DNA of 64,000 nt, from positions 124,001 to 188,000 of the forward strand of contig JAYKKR010000018.1 of the NCBI GenBank assembly GCA_036971615.1, read 5' to 3'. Positions 9,862 through 22,490 of this stretch are shown here, one piece after another (the first letter of the stretch is position 1; each line of letters begins with the position of its first letter). The position numbers and the translations under genes were made by a program. The notes beneath the pieces were generated by a model. The model was not told the DNA's origin. It worked only from the letters and a program-made list of their open reading frames with translations, and did not search any database. The stretch is from Amyloporia xantha (taxonomy: Eukaryota > Basidiomycota > Agaricomycetes > Polyporales > Adustoporiaceae).

Positions 9862-11818
9862 TCAGAAGCCCATACCGCCCATGCCTCCCATACCGCCCAT
9901 ACCGCCCATACCACCTGCTGCAGGTGGCGTCTTCTCCTCCGCCTCAACAACGCATGCCTCGCTCGTCGTGAGCAAGCTAGCCACACCTGCTGCATCCACT
10001 AGTGCAGTACGAACAACCTTCAAGGGGTCTACGATACCCGCCTTGATCATGTCGACGTACTCACCCTTGCCCGCATCGTAACCCCAGCTGAACTTGTCAG
10101 GAGCGCCGTACGTCGACATGAGGGTGCCGACGATGACGGATGCCTCCTCGCCGGCGTTCTTCAGGATCGTACGCGAAGGGTACGTCAGCGCACGCTTGAT
10201 GATAGAGACACCGAGGTCCTGGTCGAAGTTCGCGGTGTTGATGGGCTTGACATCTGGTGACGACGTCGCAACCTTCACACTACCCGGAGCATTCGACGCG
10301 AGTGCAAGAGATGCCTTCAAGAGCGCTACACCACCACCGGGAAGGATACCCTCTTCGACTGCGGCGCGTGTCGCGTTGAGCGCATCGTCGTAACGGTCCT
10401 TCTTTTCACCGACCTCAACCTCACTGCTACCACCGACCTTGATGACCGCGACACCACCGCTCAGTTTGGCAAGACGCTCCTGAAGTTTCGTCTTGTCGTA
10501 GTCGCTCGTCGTAGGGTCGGCGATCAGACTACGGATCTGCTCGCAGCGGGCCTGGATGGAATCCTTCGAACCCTCGCCGTTAAGGATGATAGTGTCCTCC
10601 TTAGTGACGGTGAGAGAACCCGTGGACCCGAGCATGTCAGCAGTCATGCGCTCAAGTTTGATGTCAAGTTCATCGGTGAAAACGGTACCACCGGTCAGAA
10701 TAGCGAGATCACCGAGGATCGACTTGCGGTTGTCTCCAAAGCCTGGTGCCTTAACAGCACACACCTGGATCTGCCCTCGAAGCTTGTTCAGGATACACGC
10801 AGCGAGCGCCTCTCCGTCCATGTCCTCCGCGATGATGAAGAGCGGTCGCCTTGCTTGAGCAGCGATCTCGAGTGCGGGGAGGATGTCCTGGAGGAGACTA
10901 ATCTTCTTCTCGCTGAGCAGAATGAACGGCTTCTCGAATTCGACCTTTTGGCTCTTGACATCGGTGACGAAGTACGGACTGATGAAGCCACGGTCGAACC
11001 GCATGCCCTCGGTGATCTCAATCTCGTCGTCAATAGTCCGGCCTTCCTTCACCGTGATGACACCCTCCTTGCCGACCTTCTCCATTGCTTGAGCGATGAG
11101 ATTGCCGACGTGAGTGTCGCCGTTGGCTGAGATGGTAGCTACTTGGGCGATCTCGGCGGTTGTCGTTATCGTCTTCGCATGGGAAGACAAGAACTCGACA
11201 ACGCGGTCCACGGCAGCCTGCGAACCCCGGCGGAGGTCCATGGGGTTGCAGCCGGCAGCTACGTTCTTGACACCTTCCGAGTAAATCGCACGCGCAAGCA
11301 CAGTGGCTGTAGTCGTGCCATCACCGGCAATTTCATTTGTCTTCTGCGCTACATCCTGGACGAGACTACAGAAGCTGTGAGCACAATGAAGGAAGTTGAT
11401 CGAAATTGCGGCTTACCGAGCACCGAGGTTCTCGAACTTGTCCTTGAGTGAGATGGATTTTGCGACAGTGACACCATCTACACACTGTCGGTGAAGACCT
11501 TAGAGAAGTAAAGATAGCTGGAAAACGTACCCTTCGTGATTTTGGGACCACCGAAGGACTGCTCAATGATCACATTACGTCCTGAACGCAACGGCTATTT
11601 AGAAAAAAGGTACTGAAGAGTTCTCGTACACACATACCCTTCGGACCCAGGGTGACACTAACTGCGTCAGCAAGGACGTCTACACCCTTCAGGATGCTAG
11701 CGCGACCCTCATTTGAGAACTTGATCTCCTTGTGTGCGCCGCGGGCCAGAGTTGGCTTAGCTGCCTTTGCAGCAGCGCGACGAAGAGCAGAGGACGAGGA
11801 CTGAGAGAGGTGGTGCAT
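9862..11818 (-). CDS. HSP60: Mitochondrial chaperonin HSP60 (GroEL family)
   Basis: Group I chaperonin that folds imported proteins in the mitochondrial matrix, working with HSP10. Four exons: 11818-11638, 11581-11531, 11477-11417 and 11365-9862, with phases joining cleanly into 598 residues, the normal family length. The N-terminus (Arg/Ala/Ser-rich, few acidic residues) is a mitochondrial presequence. Then come [11 protein letters not shown] across the first splice, the ATPase loop [15 protein letters not shown], the apical-domain run and the C-terminal GGM repeat ([12 protein letters not shown]). All hallmark residues are present, so the gene appears intact. The gap 11819-12200 upstream should contain its promoter; I see no unambiguous heat-shock element there. 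Confidence 0.97.
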
Positions 11819-12200
11819 GATGAAGAGGGAGGGATTAGCAGAGACGGTGAGCAACGCGTGGACGTCCAGCGAAGAGCTTTATGAGCAATTTCACGTCGAA
11901 CACTCTAGAATCACGCATCACACTCTCGTCACAGTCACAGCCATCACGCTCTTTGCCACGTGTCCCGCCTTTGCCCGATCGCCGACCGACGCATTCAGAT
12001 GTCGAGCGTGAGGAAAGTGCGCTCCCACGAGGTACAGGCGACAAGTCATGGAGGTGATAATAAATTCATTTGAATACAAGGCGTTATTTTTTATTCCGCT
12101 ATACACCTATCGTAGCAGCAATATAAAACGTATGGTAGGAGAATCGACAGCAGCAAGAAAGCAACCTCTGAATTCGGACCCAAAACAAACCACCCATTCT

Positions 12201-15200
12201 CTAGCCTTCATTTCCACCTTCATCCTCGCTCTCCCACTGCCCGAGATGAAGACCGAGTTCTCGGACGCTCGAGATCGCAATCAGCAATGAGTGGTTCGGG
12301 TCGAACGTCATCAGCATCTTCGCCATATCTTCTAACGCGAAATCCTCCATCTCCTCGAGTAACATGAGGTCGTCTTTGTCATTCGCAAGTTCAGATGCTG
12401 GTCGCGCCGCACGAGCCTTGCGTTTATCAGCGAGACTCTGTAATTGGCGCTTCGTGGCTTCGATGACGCCGTCGTGGATCTCAATTGGCAGAGCGGACGG
12501 TCCCCCAAGGAGGCGCATGCAGTCGCAGAAGCACTTGTACAGTGACGCGAGGAAAGACGCATCCGTCTCGGTCCCTATGCAGTTCACAAGCTGCGAGAAG
12601 GTTGCCGAAACCATTTGGTTCGTCAGCGTCCCACTGCCCTTACCGCATGAAATGAGCATCGGGATCAATCTGCGTTGGGCGTCAAATATCAAAATCCACG
12701 CAAGTGGGAAGTTGAAGAAAACCATACATGGCGCAAGCCTCTCGAACACCTTCGTGGAAATAGAAGCGCAAAGAGGGAAGGACTAGCTCGAGGCTTTGTG
12801 ACAGGTACGGTGCGAAACGCACACCGAGTGTTGAGCAATATATAACAAGCGTTTCAAATGCCTGGCATTTCTCTTCGAGTCCAGAAGTCTTGATCCCTAC
12901 TTGCTGTCCGTCCATAGAGATCGTCTCCCAGCCGTCCTTCTCCTCTGGATCTTCGTCTTCGTCTATAGCGGTACAAAAAAGTTCATCGAAAATATCCCGA
13001 AATCAAGAGAAAACCACCACCGTACCGTATATCGATACATCCGGTTTAGCACTCGCAGCGAGTAATAGTGGGGGCATAACAACGGGCAAATAAGGTTCGA
13101 ATTCGGGACCCATGGCTTGACAAACTTTGGCCCATGTTGCGATCAAATAGTGTCCTAACATGGTATCATTCGGATCCGCTGGGCTATCTGATACGGCCAA
13201 ACAACATTGTCAGCGATTACATTGACGGCTTGCTCAAAATTCCGATCACTAACTTTGGATATGCATCAACAGCTCGATAAACGTGTTGGCATCGGGTCTG
13301 AATACATCCCGGCCGACAGCGATAGCTGATAAAAACAAAGGTCAGCATAATTCGGGAATGTTATTGGGATGACAATCACCTATCAACCCTGCACATTCCA
13401 TGGCCTTGACTCTTAATTTCTGATATTCCGGGCCGTTGGCATTTTGCAACACGTTCAGCAATAACGGCATGATCGAAGTATAATGCTACGGGGTGTTTTC
13501 CCATCAGCACAGGATCAACCAAGTTAGACACCGTGCGGCACAAGACAATTGTGGCATCGATGACTTTAGCGGTGACATTTATTCGGGAAGAAACCTGCCT
13601 TCGCAAATGTCGCCTCACTCGCATCTGCTACCATGGCCAACGTGGTAATGACTTGTTCTTGGACGTATTTCTGCGGTGACTTGGTACCGTCCACAGAAGA
13701 CGGGTTGAGTAGTCTCAGAAGACGCTCGACGATCGAATCAAGATATGGCAAGAGAGTTTCGCGTTCGACGCCCTCACAGAAGTTGATGAGGGCCGCAGCC
13801 GCATGGGCATGCACGCTAATTAACCAAACCAGGATGGAAAGTCAGAATATGATGAATTTACAGGACAAGCTTGTTTACCGAGGCTCTGGAGCTTCAAGGG
13901 TGGGTATGAGAGCAGCGAAGATCTGCTGATGGTATCGTTCCTGGATGACTTCCTAAAATGAATGCGCACCAATGGACTCTCAACATAATATCACACGAGC
14001 GGATGGTACACCACAAACCTCGAGGTCTGTGCACAACTGACCACTATTTTTCAATCGGTCAATGTGAGTCGCATGACAGTGTACTGATAGACTCACATGC
14101 ACTGACAGGCCGCGTACCGGACACGAGGGTGCGGATCGGCAAACATCGGCGTAATAAGGCTATGAAAAGTAGGTCAGCTTCCGACTACATGCAAATGCCG
14201 GCGATGCTTCCTCACTCCACCACCTTGCCCAATTCGTGTTGCATGACTTTATTCGTTCCCTCTGCAATCGCAGCAATAGCCATGAGACCCGCATGGCGCA
14301 ATCTCCAGTCATGGCTCGCGAGCATGGCAGGAATGTATTGGAAGGCTGGAGGAAGGACGGCCTTCCCGCCGAGCGCACACGCTAGACGGTCAATCGATTG
14401 TTCGTATACATGCGGATACGTGTCGTCTGTGGGATCCTCTCCAGGCTATGCCGACCATCATCGACACATAATATCGCAGCCAAAATACGAAACAAACGTA
14501 CCTCCGCCTCCAGCCATATGTCAGTTTCATCTTCAGGTATCTCGCCCATGCCCTCCAGACACCCACGGACGACAACAGCCGTCCATCCTTCGACGCGCTT
14601 AACCATCACCGGACGCGCCTCGCTGAGACTGATCATGAACTCTAGAGCAGCCTTGCGCACTTCTTCCTCCTCATCGTGGCCCTCGCGCTCTTCGGCCGTC
14701 TCTTTACCCTTGCCATTCCCGTTCTGCGACGGAGGTGGAAAGACGAAACTGCTCCCACCTGCTCCTGGGTTCGGACGCGCGACCGTAGGAGTCGGACCAG
14801 CATCCACTGCGGGAACAATAAGGGCTGGAAGAAAAGAGAGTAAAGCGCGTAGGTGCGGCTCAAACAGGACTGGATGGCTAGAAGCCAAGGGAGTCAGAGT
14901 GGAAAGGAAGGCTGGAAGATGCGTGTGAGGAAGATTTGGAAGGGTGTTAAGCATGGGATACAGGAGAGACAGAATCTGAGCTTGTTGTGATAGATCGCAG
15001 GCTGACAAATAGACCGCCGACGCGCGTAAAGCAGCCAGGCGGACCTGAGCGAAAGCTTAAATCCAATCCCCTCGGAACAGAGGGAGAGATACCTACATCG
15101 ATGCTCTCCGGGTCCTGCAGCCCTTTCTGTAGAACGGGCAGGACCGAGTCGGCCTGCAAGTCCATGATCAGGTTTGGGCATCCAGAAAACACTCTAAACG

Positions 15201-15765
15201 CGGCTTCACGGGTGACTGCATCTGAATTACTGGCCATACTGAATGACTGCGCCTGGAGCGCATGCCACGGCCTGCCGCGGACCATTGAATTATTGGCGAG
15301 ATCAGACACGGTATCCACTGTTTTTCGCCGGACGATAGCGGACGGCTCGTGAAGGAGGGAATGAAGCAGTATACGCTCCAGAGTTGCAAGACTTTGCGAC
15401 GAAAGATGGTCGTATAACGAAAGGTGAGTAGCCGAGGTCGACCTGAAGAGAAGACGACGGAGAAGAACGAGCGAGAAAGAACGCATCTGGAACGGTGTTA
15501 TGCTACAGCCTCATGCACATACAGATGTGCTCACCACTTCGGTGTCTGCATTTGTGGAAAATTGCGCGAGCGCGAGTAAATATAGCTCTGGCGTCTGCGC
15601 GAGACGGTCGTTCACTGCCTTCTCTGCACTGAGAGGACATCAATACGTTTGACGGCGACGTGCGAAGGAGGCTCACTTCGACCGGATCTGGTTGTCACCG
15701 AGAACGAGATTTGACAGGATTTGCGTCAGTTCGGCGGTCACCTCAGGCGGCACTATAGTGTCCAT
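12201..15765 (-). CDS. Karyopherin beta, importin-5 / Kap121 (PSE1) type
   Basis: Nuclear import receptor built of HEAT repeats; carries cargo through the pore with Ran. The start [20 protein letters not shown] at 15765 is followed by more than ten short-intron exons. Diagnostic stretches match importin-5: [34 protein letters not shown], the [14 protein letters not shown] helix, [20 protein letters not shown] and IKTSGLEEK. The chain has an internal Glu/Lys-rich linker near 14650-14740. It ends in an acidic tail soon after a [13 protein letters not shown] segment. That is about 200-300 residues before the end of the yeast and human proteins, so it is either a lineage-specific short form or 3'-truncated. 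Confidence 0.88.
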
Positions 15766-18700
15766 GGTGGGGACAGCTCTTGAGGTTTGTCCAAATGGTG
15801 AGATGCGAGCGCGTCTGCAGCACTACCGAACGTCGCCAACGTAAACAAAATTTATGGGGATGAGTAGGCAATGGTGGTATGAAGTTCTCTATTAGAGAGT
15901 GGGTTGTGTTAGCGGAGGTATATGAGTGCGAGAGCTAATCTGCACGGAAGATTTCGAGATGGAGGACTCTTCCCCCCTCGGCGCTTCCGACAATATGGAT
16001 GGCGCTTCTTGGCACGTGCCCATGATCGCAGACATCAAGTGGCCGGGAGAGCTGAGAACTGTCCAAGTACGGTATGTTCATTGTTCACAGCTAGCACAGC
16101 AAATTTGTTCTCCATCGCCTCATGCTGTACTTTTGCCATCTGTCTTGCATGATCTCTCCTGCAAGTTAGTTTCACTTTAGATCTGTTTGCCATGCGAAGC
16201 TTGTCGGACTTGGTGACCCGCTTCGGGTCTATCATTGACCGCCATCTGTGTCCAGCTTCATTGACTATGTATCGGGCTTAATCCGCTTTATCACGCCGAA
16301 GTCATGGTATGTGTCATCGTTTATGCCATCTATCCTGTATCAGGTAGCTAGGAAGCGTTCAGAACTGCTCGGCGGCGTAACAAAGAAAGTGGGTTAGTTA
16401 TTGTTTGATTGGACGTATGATTTACTCCGAACAATAACTCGCTCTAAATACGGTCCTGGTATCTACTGCACTGCTCGTGCTGTGCGATTCATGCTGTGCT
16501 GACAACTGGCAGCCTTTGTAGGAACTTGCTAATCGGTCTGGCTACCATCAATGTGTTGGGTGAGTTAGTCTATCATAGTTACGTAGACCCGATACAAATG
16601 TCCTTTCGATCGCTTAAATCGAGGTTTCTCGGAATCTGATGGACTTCGATGCAAGAATACTCTTGCGAAGCGACATCCCATGCGAAGTTAATCTCCGCTG
16701 GGAAAGGCAGTCAGAGACCATTCCTAGTTCCATCCGTCAACATCTTACTTCACACGTAGAAGCGATGGTCATAACGATACAGAATTCAATAGATGGCACG
16801 TATATGCCATGGCATTCAGTCGTCGTTGAGGGATACCCGGTGTGCGATATTAGCAAAACCTGTCGTCTGTTCTAAATGCATTTCTGGACGGCAACGCCTT
16901 TGTCTCATCTATCATTTCAGATGTGAACGCCTCCCCAATGTTGTATCACACCTGTAGGCGCTCTGCGTTGACCGGGATGATATCGATGTTGTAGCATTGT
17001 GACTACGGCTTGTCATCTATGATCTCTCACATGGATCGTTCGGGCCAAAACGTGCGCCGAATGCGGATGCTGCATCATGGCCATAATATCAATGGGTGGA
17101 TTTACTTCTGGTGTCATAGGAGAGGATGTAGCCACTTACTGACAACGCCTCTATAGCCTGTAGTATTACGATAGGTCGCCTAAGTTCATAGCCGGCGGAA
17201 CTCCGTGAGTAGCCCGGCCTTCATGATTTAAATTTACTGAATTTCGCACTGTTAACGCTTACTTAGTCAAGTCCAGCTGCTAAATGAAAAACGATGTGTT
17301 ATAAAAGGTGTTATGATCCCGACTCTTCGATATTGGCAGATCGAACACAATATAATCATCATAATAAGGAATTCTAGAGACAAGTCGTTCCCGACTCCAG
17401 ATGTGCTATCGAGTCTCGACTGAGGCAGTCTAGAAGTAGCCACCGGCTTGAATATGATCTGTGAGTACACAATCAACAGTTAGATTCAAATAAGGGATTC
17501 ATTTTAGCTGCCGGCGGATGCAGTCTACGTGCCTAGATATCGTGCATATCGTTCAAACTCTAGGACTCCACACGAAGAAGCCTCGACCGTCGACTCACAA
17601 GTCTAACGCAGTGCGGCCCTGATCGACGTGCCTTATCGCTACGCTTCCTAAATCAATAATCATCCTGTTTGAATCGCAATGAGCCTGGGTTTGATAAGTC
17701 AAGCTTACCTCAGAGTAGAGGTACGTTAGCAGAGAAGTCAAAAATAATATAGTCACATCCATCAGGTCAATAAGAATTTATAGGGTGTCCTTCCTCGGAC
17801 TATAGTCAACTCGAGAATTGGGCGACGGCATGCGCGGCTAGAAGGAGTCGCAGATCTCGACGGTAGGACGAGGCTTCCTCCCAGGGGCTCGAGACTCGGT
17901 ACGTAGATCCTGCTCCCCTAGCACACCATATTCGGTTACAGCTGTAGAGCATCTGTATGACCGTCGTGGAGCGATTGACATGCGAGATGTGGGCTATCAC
18001 TCCTAATACGGTATCCTGGTATCGGAGGCATGGAAGATGACGTTTGAGGAAGTTCGAACGCGTTAACGTTGAATGGGAAGGCGTATGTACCTGAGAACGT
18101 CTCCACGACAAGATCAAGACCAAATGAATATTAGGCATTGTCATATTTGACGGTAGTCTCGAGTCCTGGGCCGGCCTCTTTTACATATTCCACTTGAACA
18201 GGCTTGAACAGCTGGCTTCTGACTCGGAGCCGATTTATTACATGACAGATTGGCACCCCTTTACCCCGAGCACAAAATTTCGAAAGGGAGAAACTATGAT
18301 TGCCGCAACACACAGCCACGGCTCTAGTCGATTTGAGGGAGATAGGCTACGTAACAGAGGGAGTCAGGACGAGATTGGGCCCTGGCCGGGTCGCCCCTGA
18401 GATTCTGATAAGGCGTCGACCAGTGCCAACGACAGCCACCGCAAGTCGATCACTTTAATCAATAAGCGCCCGACGCCCGCGCTCACAGTGGCTGTAAAAT
18501 CGAATAAGCCACATCCGCCTTTCGTCCTCTCAACTGCTCATCACCCTCGCAAAAGCCTTCCATACTCTGTGGACACAATATCTATGCTATTGGAGAGTGT
18601 TATAGGGCCACACTATCCACCTAAGCCGTAGTTGGCCTGCGGCAGAATCTGCTTTACAGATTTACCTACTTATCAATGTGCCGTTATCTGAGACCATGGA

Positions 18701-18819
18701 GCGTGCCTCGCGCCGTACTTCCTCAAGTAGCCGCTACCGCAAGCCCATAAATACAGGACGGTCGTATACACTGCTTGGATTGCTTCTGCCCTCCATCATC
18801 CCCCACCCCCGGTACCGGC
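15766..18819. other. Three-kilobase region without a supportable gene
   Basis: All open frames here are short and lack homology, splice continuity or codon bias I can recognise. No repeat array, tRNA or long inverted repeat stands out. Its ends should contain the importin promoter (left) and the permease promoter (right). Confidence 0.4.
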
Positions 18820-20788
18820 ATGATGCACAAGCTGAACGTCGTCCAACCCGTGCGCAACTGGGCCGGTAGACTTCGCGGCGCGTTCAACTCCAAGGAGGCC
18901 TTCCTCCAGTACATCCATACGGACGGTAATGCTCATGCCTATCACTCATGGACCAACGAAGACCTTAAGCCGTCACCGCCTCACATGATCAATTGGCGAT
19001 GGTACAACTTCTGTCTCTTCTGGTTTGGAATGGGCTTCGGCAACTGGTACGCCTCATACGCCTCTGCACTACACTACACTTTACTGAACTGCTGCTCGCA
19101 GGACACTTGGCTCCAGTCTCGTAGGCGCTGGGCTGTCATGGTGGCAAGCTACGATCGCAGTATGGATCGCCGCTTTCGTTTCAGGCACCTGCATGGCCCT
19201 CAATTCTCGCGCCGCCGCGAACTACCATGTAGGCTATCCCGTCATTCTCCGTACCTGCTTCGGTATGTACGGACATTACTGGCCAGTCATCGCCCGTGCT
19301 GTCTGTGCTTGCGTATGGGTGTCTGTCATCTGTACGTCCCGATCATCTATCTCATCTCAACATGGAAAGACTGATCGATCGTCCTACCAGCATTCGAAGG
19401 CGGTGCATTCGTGTCCACCATGATCAACTGCGTGGTCGGTAACAAATGGAACAACCTAGCGGTGCAGTTTCCAGGGTCTGTAGGAACGACCGTTCAGCGT
19501 TTCGTCGGTTTCCTTATCTTCTGGGCTATCGAATTGCCCTTCTGCTCATTGCGACCGACCCAGCTCAAGTGGCTTTACACCCTCAAGGCGTGGACCCTAC
19601 CGCCTTCTGTGTTCGGTCTCCTCATCTACTGCTTGGTTCAGAGCAAAGGTGAGCTCGGCTCGACCGCGGCGCTGGCCGGGACGACCTCGCTGCCAAAGGG
19701 CTCCGTCCTTGCCTGGCTATGGGTTAGCTCGATCAACTCCTGCATGGGCAACTGGGTATGTCTCCGGGCTACGATCTGACAATATCATATTAATTAGTAT
19801 CCTTCAGTCGACGTTCATTGCCAACATGCCAGACTTCTCCCGGTACGCTCAGAACCCGAAAGCAGTCTTTTGGACGCACATCTTATTTGTGCCGTTCCCG
19901 GCAGCCATCGTAAGTTTAGAGCATCCCGACACTTCTGGTACACGGTACTGACGTTCCTTGCAGGGCGGTATGATCGGGATCTTCGGCACAGCTGCATTGC
20001 AGAAGGCGTGGGGCGTGACCATATGGAACCAGTGGGATGTCTTCGATGCGATGCTCGAGCACACCTGGGACGGCAAGATGCGCTTCGCCGTCTTCCTTCT
20101 CGCATTCTGCGCAGCGCTCTTCAACTTCGGCTCTATCATCGGCGCGAATCTTCTCCCGTTCTCGAGCGACATCACTGCCCTCTTTCCCGCCTACTTCAAC
20201 ATCCCCCGCGGGATGTGGTTCTGCTGCATCCTCGCGCTCCCGCTGCAGCCATGGAAGATTCTCGCATCTGCCGACGGCTTCCTTGCGTTTTTGGACGGCT
20301 ATGGGATCTTCATGGGCCCGACCGCCGCGATCATGATGACGGACTACTGGATCGTGCGCAAGGGCAACATCAAGATTATGGAGGCGTACAGCTCACAGAA
20401 GGGTGCGACATACATGTACTTCCACGGCTTCAACCTCAACGCGTGCTTCGCGTACTTCTGCGGGATGATCCTTCCCTTCGTCGGATTCGTTGGGACGTTC
20501 GGCGTCACCGTGCCTGCGGCCGCCACGAAGCTGGACGAGATCGGGTGGTACGTCAGCGCTGTCGTCGCGGGTGTCGTGTATGTCGTACTCTGCAAGATCC
20601 GCCCGCTTGATAACATGGACCCCAACATGCCATGGGAACAGCTCGCGCGCGAGTTCGCACTGTCCCGGGAAGTCTCCGAAGACTCGGTCAGTGTGGAGGA
20701 AACAGAAGATAAGGTGGTGGATGTGGATGGAGACGCAGAGAAGGCCGAGGGCTACGTAGTCTCCTACGTACCAGCTATAGACGTCTGA
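18820..20788 (+). CDS. NCS1-family nucleobase/allantoin/uracil permease
   Basis: Proton-coupled plasma-membrane transporter of the NCS1 (Fur-type) family. Exons 18820-19046, 19102-19331, 19391-19755, 19808-19909 and 19964-20788 total 1,749 nt, exactly 583 codons, with every splice in phase. Family landmarks: NEDLKPSPP and the NWRWYNFCLFWFGMGFGNW first helix; LSWWQATIAVWIAAFVSG; the YHVGYPVILRTCFGMYG loop; FEGGAFVSTMI; the FIANMPDFSRYAQNP motif; and the GPTAAIMMTDYWIVRKG segment. About twelve hydrophobic helices are visible and the C-tail is acidic and cytosolic. The substrate cannot be assigned from sequence alone; allantoin, uracil, uridine or purines are all possible in this family. Confidence 0.92.
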
Positions 20789-21360
20789 TGACCTGTTTGC
20801 GTCTCACTTCTGAAGTTCGTTTCATAACTTTTGTAGGTTCATTATCCTTATGCCATCCAGAGCTGCGATGTATATTACGATGACTAGATTTATAGCTACT
20901 CCTGCTTCGACAAAGTCATCATATCTAGGCTGCTTGGGAAGCCCCGTCAGTTTGTTTGCATAACGTCGCAACGCGAGTTCAAATTTCGATGACTGAGTAC
21001 TGATCCCGTGATCGCGACTTCAAGGGATATCGATGTCAGTGTCATGTCACGCGAATCCATTCAATTCAAGTTCTAACATGCGCCCTTTCAGCTTTGCTTC
21101 AACATTGTTTCTGAAGCTACCATTTACAAATGTCGCCGGCTGCTGTGTTTCTGATCTCAGTCTCGATCAGGACATGACTTGAAAGCGACTCGCAGCAGCG
21201 GTCACCTCGAAAAGCAACTGAATCATAATATCGGACTTCCTGCAAGCATATGGCCCCCAATCCTATCATTAATAGTAAATCAGTCTTGAGACGCCGTCCC
21301 ACTCTGACAAACGTATATCCACCCCACAACGGCATCCAGCGTATCGCCGTTCGGATGACT
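20789..21360. other. Convergent intergenic region
   Basis: It lies between the 3' ends of the permease and the AAA_28 gene. No gene or repeat seen. Confidence 0.4.
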
Positions 21361-22110
21361 TCACAAAAGCCCCAAGAGTCGTTTGACAAAATCTACTCTT
21401 TCACGTATGTCTTTTGTTTCCTCCCCCAAACGTACAAAAGGTATACCGATCTCTTGTAGTGTGGCATATAGGGTCTCGTTATAAGTCCATGGATCTTCGA
21501 GCGAGCGCACGCCGTCGTCCTGAATCCATTCCTCCACAGGAGGAAGTATGACTGTGAAATGCGAAGCCTGGTGAGAACTTGCAGTTCCTGGCATTGACAC
21601 ACTCGATCACTCACTGAACTTCGACCGCCTATATAGCGGGAACATTTCCTGTAGGCCAGCATCCTCTAAGAGTAATTGACGCCTACTGGATGCGCCTGGC
21701 ACCACTGACGTTCCGGCGTAGACAATGGGGTCTATCGCCGATCTGTCGCTGAGCAGTATTAACCCTACGTCCTCGCGTTCTGAGATCTGTAGAACATTTT
21801 GTTCTGCTCGCAATTGTGCTGCCATTATTGCGTTCTGCATCTCGTATGTGTCTACATCTGCCCTCGAGAAACCTTGTTCTCTCATAACGTTCCTGGCGAT
21901 CTCTTTGATATAGCGCGACGGATTCATATTTAAGCTTTTTGCAACAGCGTCGCATAACGTTGTCTTGCCACTCGAAGAAGGACCTAGGACAAATAGTGCT
22001 CGCAAATTTGACTCTTCGGCGTTCTCTGTAGGGTCAATGTCCGCAGGATGATCTTGGGAAGCCCAGTCTTGGGAAGTTCGAGTTTGCGTCCCTTGGTTGG
22101 TCGTACTCAT
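21361..22110 (-). CDS. P-loop AAA_28 / NadR-like ATPase
   Basis: Two exons (22110-21615 and 21551-21361) flank a 63-nt intron in phase 1, for 228 residues. A Walker A motif GPSSSGKTTL lies near residue 43. DVGLILLSDRSAIDPIVYAG is the Walker B/lid region characteristic of the AAA_28 (NadR/TTD14-like) family. Exon 2 carries ILPPVEEWIQDDGVRS and a C-terminal helix that fit family members. Likely a small-molecule or nucleotide kinase/GTPase-like enzyme; substrate unknown. It is transcribed divergently from the RdRP-helicase gene across 380 bp. Confidence 0.82.
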
Positions 22111-22490
22111 GGTTGCGACCTGCTACCGCGCGCATCACCGTCAAATGTACTCGACAGTCATCGTTGGTTTGATTTTCATACCTAGAACCGTCTTGTCTTA
22201 CTCGAGGGTCGAATGAGAGGTCAGCTTCTCCAATCGATGTGGCAAGAGGAAGCACGTAAGCGAGTTGTCCAGGTGATGTTCCTGGGGAGATTACTCGGTA
22301 TCTGTTTACAGAGGCAGTATAGCGGCCTTCCTCCTTTTGCCGCAAGGTTCAGAGAAGGCGCTCAAGAATCGATCTGACGGCGCCTTTTTTGCCCAGGCAA
22401 TTAATGATGTCTAACCCTCATATATAAATGCCAGCCCCATCCGAAGCGAACGCTCCTCGCCTTCTCGCTGTCTCCCACCATTCATGAATT
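22111..22490. other. Shared divergent promoter region
   Basis: 380 bp between the start codons of the AAA_28 gene (minus) and the RdRP-helicase gene (plus). It should contain both promoters. No recognisable motif. Confidence 0.4.

Noticed and set aside
11819..12050. Heat-shock element upstream of HSP60
   Set aside because: Scattered GAA/TTC triplets are present but not in the regular alternating 5-bp pattern needed for a confident call.
19870..20610. 246-codon open frame on the plus strand in another frame
   Set aside because: Shadow of the permease exon; Arg/His-rich and unlike any protein.
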